Of a stretch of 64,000 nt of DNA, positions 58,328 to 64,000 are shown one piece after another. The notes beneath the pieces were generated by a model, which was not told the DNA's origin, searched no databases, and saw only the letters and a program-made list of their open reading frames with translations. Source of the stretch: Gilliamella sp. WF3-4 (GTDB lineage: Bacteria > Pseudomonadota > Gammaproteobacteria > Enterobacterales > Orbaceae); the NCBI RefSeq assembly GCF_001690275.1, contig NZ_LZGW01000056.1, forward strand, positions 62,001 through 126,000. The letters are read 5' to 3'. The translations under genes and the position numbers were made by a program. Each line of letters opens with the position of its first letter. Within the stretch, counting starts at the first letter, position 1.

Positions 58328-59797
58328 TTACGCATAAATAGATTTTAACTGCCAGCTTTCTAGATTTGTGATTTTAGCACTACCATTTTCAGCAAATAGA
58401 TTGACAATTCGCTCTGCTGGTAACTTAGGATAGATACGGCTTGAAAAGCTATATAAATCACCATTAATAAAAACTTCAACAGATGAAGCATCAACATATA
58501 CATGCAAAGTTAATTTTTGTTTTTTTGGTAATGGTACGCTACGATAACCTTTTAATTCAAGCCCCGATAAACTACGATCAAGTACAATCCGCTTAGATTG
58601 TAGATCAACATATAATAATGTCGCTTGTTTACCGTCTTTCGTTGCTGCTAGCTGTAAGCCAAATCGTTCAGCCGTGCTTTGCGTCAAATCAAATTCAACG
58701 TTAAGCTCGCAGCTAATAGATTCAATATTAGTATTTTTAAGCTCATTAGTAAGGGTTAATTCCTCAAATAATTTTGGCTTTTCTCGTAATGCTTCAAGCT
58801 CTTTGATGGGACGATTTCTGACTTTATTATCTTGATCTAAAATGAGCTCACGGGGAAGGGTAAATGCTCCAGCCCATTTATCTTTTTTACTTGGCATAAT
58901 TGATTCCCACATATCCATCCAAGCAAAAATTAAGCGCCGACCATCAGCAGCAAGAAATGATTGAGGTGCATAAAAATCATGGCCAAAATCCATTTCTTGA
59001 AAAGGTTTAATCATTGAGAATTGTTGCCCTGGTTGCCAATCACCTACAAGGTAACCTGATTGAAAGCGATTACGATATTGATAACCTTTTGCTTTCATAC
59101 CTTGTGGCGAAAACATAAGGATCCATTTATCACCAAGTGGAAAAAAGTCAGGGCATTCAAGCATATAAACATCAGGATCGATATCACTCACCAAAACATG
59201 GTCAAATTGCCAATTTTTTAGATCATCCGATCGAAATAACAAAACTTGCCCGACGTCTTGTGGGGTTCGTTGACCGACTACCATCCACCATTTACCATCT
59301 TGTTGCCACACTTTAGGATCGCGAAAGTGCATAATTCCGCTTTTTGGCGTAAGTACGGTGCCTTGTTTTTCAAAATGAATGCCATCTTTACTAGTTGCAA
59401 GGCATTGGGTTTGCTCAATTTGCTCATCATTACCTTGCCCATTTAACCAAATATGACCAGTATAAAATAAACATAATTTGCCATTATAATCCACTGCCGA
59501 TCCTGAAAAGCAGCCTGATTTATCAAATTCTTGATCAGGAGCAATGGCTATTGGTAGCCTTTTCCATGTGACTAAATTATCGCTAACTACATGTCCCCAA
59601 TGCATTGGTCCCCAGTTTTCATCATAAGGGTGATGCTGATAAAAAGCATGATATTGGCCTTTAAAATAAATTAAACCGTTAGGATCATTCATCCAACCTG
59701 CGGCTGGTGCTAAATGAAAATGAGGATAGTATTGTTTATTCATTACTTTTTCTAAATTTTTGACAGCTTGATTGGCTTTATCAATAGCAGTAGACAT
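58328..59797 (-). CDS. cscA: Sucrose (or sucrose-6-phosphate) hydrolase, GH32
   Basis: Start set at the ATG at 59797 with AAGGGG before it; 489 residues. The five-bladed propeller has the GH32 signatures WMNDPNGL (nucleophile Asp), FRDPK and ECPDFF (acid Glu); a C-terminal beta-sandwich follows. It splits sucrose into glucose and fructose. Because the permease nearby is a symporter and not a PTS, free sucrose is the likelier substrate. A perfect operator and a CRP site lie upstream. Confidence 0.94.
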   Translation of the reverse strand: MSTAIDKANQAVKNLEKVMNKQYYPHFHLAPAAGWMNDPNGLIYFKGQYHAFYQHHPYDENWGPMHWGHVVSDNLVTWKRLPIAIAPDQEFDKSGCFSGSAVDYNGKLCLFYTGHIWLNGQGNDEQIEQTQCLATSKDGIHFEKQGTVLTPKSGIMHFRDPKVWQQDGKWWMVVGQRTPQDVGQVLLFRSDDLKNWQFDHVLVSDIDPDVYMLECPDFFPLGDKWILMFSPQGMKAKGYQYRNRFQSGYLVGDWQPGQQFSMIKPFQEMDFGHDFYAPQSFLAADGRRLIFAWMDMWESIMPSKKDKWAGAFTLPRELILDQDNKVRNRPIKELEALREKPKLFEELTLTNELKNTNIESISCELNVEFDLTQSTAERFGLQLAATKDGKQATLLYVDLQSKRIVLDRSLSGLELKGYRSVPLPKKQKLTLHVYVDASSVEVFINGDLYSFSSRIYPKLPAERIVNLFAENGSAKITNLESWQLKSIYA

Positions 59798-59857
59798 AAA
59801 AATCCCCTTTTTATCCAATATTAGATACCTTTAACTAAATAGTATCCCAATTTAATT

Positions 59858-59869
59858 GTTAACGTTAAC
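59858..59869 (-). promoter_or_regulatory. Operator GTTAACGTTAAC upstream of cscA
   Basis: Perfect 12-bp palindrome 61 bases before the cscA start. Same motif as the two sites between cscB and its LacI-type regulator. Confidence 0.8.
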
Positions 59870-59894
59870 TATTAATGTAGTTAGCGATAAAATA

Positions 59895-59910
59895 TGTGAT
59901 GATAGTCACA
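59895..59910. promoter_or_regulatory. CRP-cAMP site between cscA and fructokinase
   Basis: TGTGA-TGATAG-TCACA, both half-sites perfect. It lies upstream of the operator relative to cscA, and could also serve the divergent fructokinase gene 200 bases away. The rest of the 315-base gap 59798-60112 shows nothing more. Confidence 0.85.
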
Positions 59911-60112
59911 TATTTCTAATATCAACAATGAATTTTTTGTTAAATAATTTAGTTTATGGCAGACTTTTAAAAACAAGTCATAATTAATTCAACAAAAAAT
60001 TAAACATCAATGATGTTATTAAAAAGTAAAAAAGATGATGTATTTTACAAAGCACAAGTAATTTATACCTGTGCTAGATTACCGCAGTCACTAACTATAA
60101 TCGAGTTGAAAA

Positions 60113-61072
60113 ATGAATAATACTAAAGTTTGGTCCCTTGGAGATGCTGTCATTGATTTGTTGCCATTTGGCGATATGAATTATCAAGCTTGCGCTGGTG
60201 GGGCGCCAGCTAATGTTGCTATTGGTGTTGCTAAATTAGGATTACCTTCCGCTTTTATTGGTCGGGTGGGTAATGATCCTTTTGGTGATTTTATGGAAAC
60301 GACTTTCCGTAAATATCACGTTGATTGTCAATGCCTTGAAAAAGATGAACAACATCGAACCAGTACTGTAGTTGTCGATTTAGGTCAAAATGGCGAACGC
60401 AGTTTTACGTTTCTTGTGTCACCTTCAGCTGATCAATTTTTGTCTCAGCAAGCAATACCTGATTTCAACCAAGATATTTTACATTTTTGTTCTTTAGCTC
60501 TCGTCGGGCATCCTTGCCGGCAAACAGTCAAAACAGCAATCGAACGCCTTACAGCTAAAAGTGGCTTAATCAGCTTTGATATTAACTTGCGCGAGCAGAT
60601 GTGGCCAAATAAAAACGAAATGCGCACAACTATTACGCAATTTTGCCATGATGCTGATATCCTCAAGTTATCGGATGAAGAACTATTTTGGTTAACACAA
60701 TGCAATGATTGGCATGAAGCACTAAGAAAGCTACAACAACACTATGAAGCACCATTAAAGCTCATTACCAAAGGTAAAGATGGCAGTATTGTATTATGGC
60801 AAGGTAAAATCTTTACTTTTGATTCGTTTCATGTAAATAGCGTTGATACCACTGGCGCGGGTGATGCTTTTGTAGCAGGATTATTAAGCAGTATTGCATC
60901 ATCAGGCATGCCAGAAGATAAGCTAATGTTAGAAAGCATGATGACTATAGCTAGTGCTTGTGGTGCCTTAGCAACTACTCAAAAAGGCGCATTAACCGCA
61001 TTACCTGATAGTGTATTTTTACAATCATTTATTAGCGATAACCCTACATTAACTGCGAAACAAATGGCCTAA
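60113..61072 (+). CDS. cscK: Fructokinase, PfkB family
   Basis: 319 residues. The N-terminal sugar-binding block AGGAPANVAIGVAKLG and the C-terminal DTTGAGDAFVAGLLS (catalytic Asp) define the PfkB/ribokinase family; the closest pattern is bacterial fructokinase (ScrK/CscK). It phosphorylates the fructose released by the GH32 enzyme to fructose 6-phosphate. Divergent from cscA with a shared CRP site between. Confidence 0.93.
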   Translation: MNNTKVWSLGDAVIDLLPFGDMNYQACAGGAPANVAIGVAKLGLPSAFIGRVGNDPFGDFMETTFRKYHVDCQCLEKDEQHRTSTVVVDLGQNGERSFTFLVSPSADQFLSQQAIPDFNQDILHFCSLALVGHPCRQTVKTAIERLTAKSGLISFDINLREQMWPNKNEMRTTITQFCHDADILKLSDEELFWLTQCNDWHEALRKLQQHYEAPLKLITKGKDGSIVLWQGKIFTFDSFHVNSVDTTGAGDAFVAGLLSSIASSGMPEDKLMLESMMTIASACGALATTQKGALTALPDSVFLQSFISDNPTLTAKQMA

Positions 61073-61168
61073 CAAAGAGTGCCACTAATGGGGTAGTAAA
61101 ACCATAATTTTGGTTGTCAACTGCCCTTACTTAAATTTAATTCATTGTTTGTTAAAACTAAATAATAT

Positions 61169-62347
61169 TTAGCACTGGCCACATTGTGATCTTGCCCACT
61201 GATCTATTATAAAAACATCATCAATAGTTGACGGTTCAGGAAAAGTTAATTTTTCTAAGGTTTTTGATACATTTTTAGCAATATCCATAAAACCAATTTT
61301 ATTTTGCAAAAAAGCCTCAACCGCAACTTCATTGGCAGCGTTCAGTGCTGTTGTGGCAGCCTGACCTTGATTGGATGCCTCTATCGCCAATTTTAAACAA
61401 GGATAACGATTAAAATCAGGTTGTTTAAATGTTAAAGCCGAAATTTGGCAAAAATCCAACGGTGGCACACTCGATGGAACCCGATCAGGGTAAGACATAG
61501 CATAGGCAATTGGCGTACACATATCTGGCACTCCCAGTTCAGCCAACACACTTCCATCTTGATAACGTACCATAGAGTGAATAATCGATTGCGGATGAAT
61601 AAGAATTTCCATTTCCTCAGCACTGGCATTAAATAACCAACGTGCTTCAATGTACTCTAATCCCTTATTCATCATAGTGGCCGAATCGACAGAAATCTTT
61701 TTACCCATTGACCAGTTAGGGTGAGCAATGGCTTGCTCTGGTGTAACTGATACAAGCTTATCTAACGCCCAATCGCGAAATGGCCCGCCAGAGCCAGTTA
61801 AAACGATCTTAGTAATACCCTGCTCAGCCAAATTAGCAAAACCTAAATTATGCTGTACTTCGGTTGGCAAGCTTTGATAAATCGCGTTATGTTCACTATC
61901 TACAGGTAATAACTCAGCACCATACTTTTTAACCGCTTGCATAAATAGATGCCCACAAGTCACTAGTGATTCTTTATTGGCAAGCAAAATACGTTTACCT
62001 TTTTTAATGGCAGCAAGGGTTGGCTTTAGTCCAGCTGCCCCCACAATAGCCGCCATAACTTGATCTATTTCTGGCAATTGCACTAAATCACAAATAGCTT
62101 GTTCACCACTTAATACTTCAACATCCAATTTTAGATTAGCAAGATTTGCTCTTAATTGAGCAGCCGCTTGCTCTGTTGCCATGGCAACGTATTTTGGCTT
62201 AAAGTCTAAACATTGCTCAGTCATTTTTATCACATTATTGCCACCAACTAAAGCATAAGCTTTAAATTGATGTGGGTTTTGAGCAATAACGGTTAAAGTA
62301 CTGCAACCAATTGAGCCAGTCGATCCTAAGATTGCGATATTTTTCAT
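61169..62347 (-). CDS. dxr: 1-deoxy-D-xylulose 5-phosphate reductoisomerase
   Basis: 392 residues, second enzyme of the MEP isoprenoid pathway, makes MEP using NADPH. NADPH site GSTGSIG at 8-14, [17 protein letters not shown] with metal ligands, and [19 protein letters not shown] are all intact. It starts one base after the deoR stop, so it is transcribed from the deo unit. In E. coli dxr sits with uppS and cdsA instead. Confidence 0.97.
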   Translation of the reverse strand: MKNIAILGSTGSIGCSTLTVIAQNPHQFKAYALVGGNNVIKMTEQCLDFKPKYVAMATEQAAAQLRANLANLKLDVEVLSGEQAICDLVQLPEIDQVMAAIVGAAGLKPTLAAIKKGKRILLANKESLVTCGHLFMQAVKKYGAELLPVDSEHNAIYQSLPTEVQHNLGFANLAEQGITKIVLTGSGGPFRDWALDKLVSVTPEQAIAHPNWSMGKKISVDSATMMNKGLEYIEARWLFNASAEEMEILIHPQSIIHSMVRYQDGSVLAELGVPDMCTPIAYAMSYPDRVPSSVPPLDFCQISALTFKQPDFNRYPCLKLAIEASNQGQAATTALNAANEVAVEAFLQNKIGFMDIAKNVSKTLEKLTFPEPSTIDDVFIIDQWARSQCGQC

Positions 62348-62348
62348 A

Positions 62349-63119
62349 TTAATACATCAAGTTAATGTTATGGTTATTGAAAAAAGTGATAAATTCCTTA
62401 GCAGGAGCTTTATCTGTAATAATTTGATTAAACAGCGTTAACTCGCCAATAAAAGCCGGCTTAACTTGATTAAATTTAGTATGATCAACAATCAAAATAT
62501 TATCATTCGATTTTTTCATGGCTTGCAACTTCTTATCTAGCTCTTCCAAATGATAGCAAGTTACCCCACGAGTTATATCAATCCCAGCTGCCGAAATAAA
62601 CGCTTTATTTGGGCAAATCCAATTCAATTCACTATATTGCCCTATAGTGGTGGTAAAAATCGCATTATTTACCTGATACTGACCACCACATAAAATTGTC
62701 TTACAATTCGGCTTATTTTGTAATGCTAAAAATGCGTTTAATGAATAACAAATAGCGGTAAAAGTAACGGAATCATCAATAGCATCAATAATAAAAGGTA
62801 TTGAGGTACCGCAATCAAAAAAGACGGTATCATTATCAAAAACTAATTTGCTTGCTCGTTTAGCAATGTGTAACTTTTCGTTAACTTGTTTATCTTGTTG
62901 GTCTGAAACAAAATATTGTGTTGCTTGATAACGAGCATCGCTGACAATATAGCCACCTAAAACACTTAATGAGGCAGGAACACTATTTAAATCTCGCCGA
63001 ATGGTCATTTCTGAAACCGCTAACAGCTTAGCAGCATCTTTTAAATGAATCTTATCAGTTTTTGTTAAAATTTGAATGAGCTCATTAATTCTTTTTTGTG
63101 ATTGTGATTGCGTTTCCAT
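62349..63119 (-). CDS. deoR: Deoxyribose operon repressor DeoR
   Basis: 256 residues. N-terminal helix-turn-helix ([20 protein letters not shown], about 23-42) and a sugar-phosphate sensor domain ([41 protein letters not shown]). It matches E. coli DeoR along its length, down to the end NLMY. It is released by deoxyribose 5-phosphate. It sits 57 bases behind deoC and one base before dxr. Confidence 0.95.
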   Translation of the reverse strand: METQSQSQKRINELIQILTKTDKIHLKDAAKLLAVSEMTIRRDLNSVPASLSVLGGYIVSDARYQATQYFVSDQQDKQVNEKLHIAKRASKLVFDNDTVFFDCGTSIPFIIDAIDDSVTFTAICYSLNAFLALQNKPNCKTILCGGQYQVNNAIFTTTIGQYSELNWICPNKAFISAAGIDITRGVTCYHLEELDKKLQAMKKSNDNILIVDHTKFNQVKPAFIGELTLFNQIITDKAPAKEFITFFNNHNINLMY

Positions 63120-63176
63120 TCAGATTCCATCAACAACAATAAGCAACATAACGTCGCTTATTGATGGGTTTATTGA

Positions 63177-63842
63177 TTAATAATTGCTTGATGATGTAGT
63201 GTTACCAGAAACAATAGCAATACCAGCACTTGCACCTAGTCGTGTTGCACCCGCTTGGATCATTGCTTCCGCCATTTCACGATTGCGAATACCACCAGAC
63301 GCTTTCACACCCATCTTATCGCCCACGGTTTTGCGCATTAATTTAACATCTTCAACAGTGGCACCAGCAACACTAAAGCCTGTTGAAGTCTTAACAAAAG
63401 CCACTCCGATTTCTTTACAAATGGTGCAGACTTTAACAATTTCTTCTTTCGTTAATAAACAGGTTTCTAAAATGACTTTTAATGGCACTTGACCACAAGC
63501 TTTAAATACCGCTTCGATATCATTTTTAACAGCGTCCCAATCATTGCTTTTTAACCAGCCTACATTAATCACCATATCGATTTCTTGTGCGCCCGCTTTA
63601 ATCGCCATTTCGGTTTCATAAGCTTTAGCGCAAGTCAGCATAGCACCAAGTGGAAAACCAACGACAGAACAAACTTTAACATCACTGCCATTGAGTAAGC
63701 TTGCAGCTAAAGGAACATAACCTGAATTCACACAAACAGAATAAAAATGATATTCCTTGGCTTCATCACAGAGTTTACGAATTTGATCTTCCGTCGCATT
63801 CATTGCGAGTAAAGTATGATCAATATACTTTGCATAGCTCAT
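63177..63842 (-). CDS. deoC: Deoxyribose-phosphate aldolase
   Basis: 221 residues, class I aldolase that splits 2-deoxyribose 5-phosphate into glyceraldehyde 3-phosphate and acetaldehyde. The Schiff-base Lys is in FVKTSTGF and the partner Lys in VKASGGIRN. It is of the short type (about 220 residues, like Bacillus) and not the 259-residue E. coli type, though it keeps a C-terminal Tyr. Head of a deoC-deoR-dxr unit with two DeoR-type operators upstream. Confidence 0.96.
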   Translation of the reverse strand: MSYAKYIDHTLLAMNATEDQIRKLCDEAKEYHFYSVCVNSGYVPLAASLLNGSDVKVCSVVGFPLGAMLTCAKAYETEMAIKAGAQEIDMVINVGWLKSNDWDAVKNDIEAVFKACGQVPLKVILETCLLTKEEIVKVCTICKEIGVAFVKTSTGFSVAGATVEDVKLMRKTVGDKMGVKASGGIRNREMAEAMIQAGATRLGASAGIAIVSGNTTSSSNY

Positions 63843-63910
63843 AACGAGATCCTTAAATTGTCTTTGTAATAATGTCTAATAAATATTGTTAGTAGGTAAA
63901 TGAATAGTAA

Positions 63911-63926
63911 TGTTACAAAAATAACA
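63911..63926 (-). promoter_or_regulatory. DeoR-type operator 1
   Basis: TGTTA-CAAAAA-TAACA: both arms equal those of the E. coli DeoR operator (TGTTAGAATTCTAACA). 69 bases before deoC. Confidence 0.65.
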
Positions 63927-63941
63927 AATATAAAGCCATAA

Positions 63942-63957
63942 TGTTATTATAATAACA
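63942..63957 (-). promoter_or_regulatory. DeoR-type operator 2
   Basis: TGTTATTATAATAACA, the core of a 24-bp perfect palindrome (63938-63961), with the same arms as operator 1. Centres are 31 bp apart, about three helical turns. Confidence 0.75.
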
Positions 63958-64000
63958 TTATGTAACAATTGTATAAAATAGTACAGTCAAAAATAGCTTT

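Overview
The window is AT-rich gammaproteobacterial chromosome. Several gene pairs are the ones seen in Enterobacterales and their relatives: dnaK-dnaJ with satP alongside, grcA beside ung, upp-uraA, prfB-lysS with the RF2 frameshift, coaBC-dut-slmA, and deoC-deoR. Low GC, many PTS and sugar genes, and a compact layout suggest a sugar-fermenting, host-associated lineage such as Orbaceae (Gilliamella-like). That assignment is inference from gene content, not a measured phylogeny.

Layout. 0-4.4 kb: the end of a D-2-hydroxyacid dehydrogenase gene, a mannose/sorbose-family PTS (IIC-IID-IIB-IIA) and an unusual two-helix membrane protein. 4.4-13 kb: satP, dnaK-dnaJ behind two heat-shock-type promoters, a DUF695-like protein, grcA with an FNR box, ung overlapping gntR, and a DUF805 protein. 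13-15.1 kb: upp-uraA. 15.1-18.2 kb: a small accessory island with an acidic orphan protein, a 26-codon membrane peptide, an IS30 relic and a complete but mutated IS3-family element, bounded by imperfect direct repeats. 18.4-28 kb: lysS-prfB, sodA, vanW-like gene, a glutamine amidotransferase, tRNA-Asn, a YiiX-like hydrolase overlapping bioY (with a BirA operator), gloC, mdtD, then a decayed transporter and an IS3 scar. 28-37 kb: yjjV-recC and the trehalose regulon treR/treB-treC with TreR and CRP sites. 37-44.3 kb: a secreted protein, an HxlR regulator, an NAD(P)-binding protein, a NADAR protein, tRNA-fMet, metF-metE and yagU.

44.6-47.5 kb holds the most interesting accessory locus: a tight three-gene cassette of sce7726 (PD-(D/E)xK-like), sce7725 (beta-protein family) and a HEPN/RES-type protein. 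The third gene is split by two opposite one-base frameshifts. It looks like a conflict or defence system whose toxic arm has been inactivated.

47.7-53.5 kb is core: recN behind a LexA box, coaBC-dut-slmA, mscS and cysE. 53.6-61.1 kb carries a sucrose regulon (cscB-type permease, LacI regulator, GH32 hydrolase, fructokinase) tied together by a shared 12-bp operator, with an unrelated SulP transporter in the middle. The window ends with deoC-deoR-dxr, where an essential isoprenoid gene sits one base behind the deo repressor, under two DeoR-type operators.
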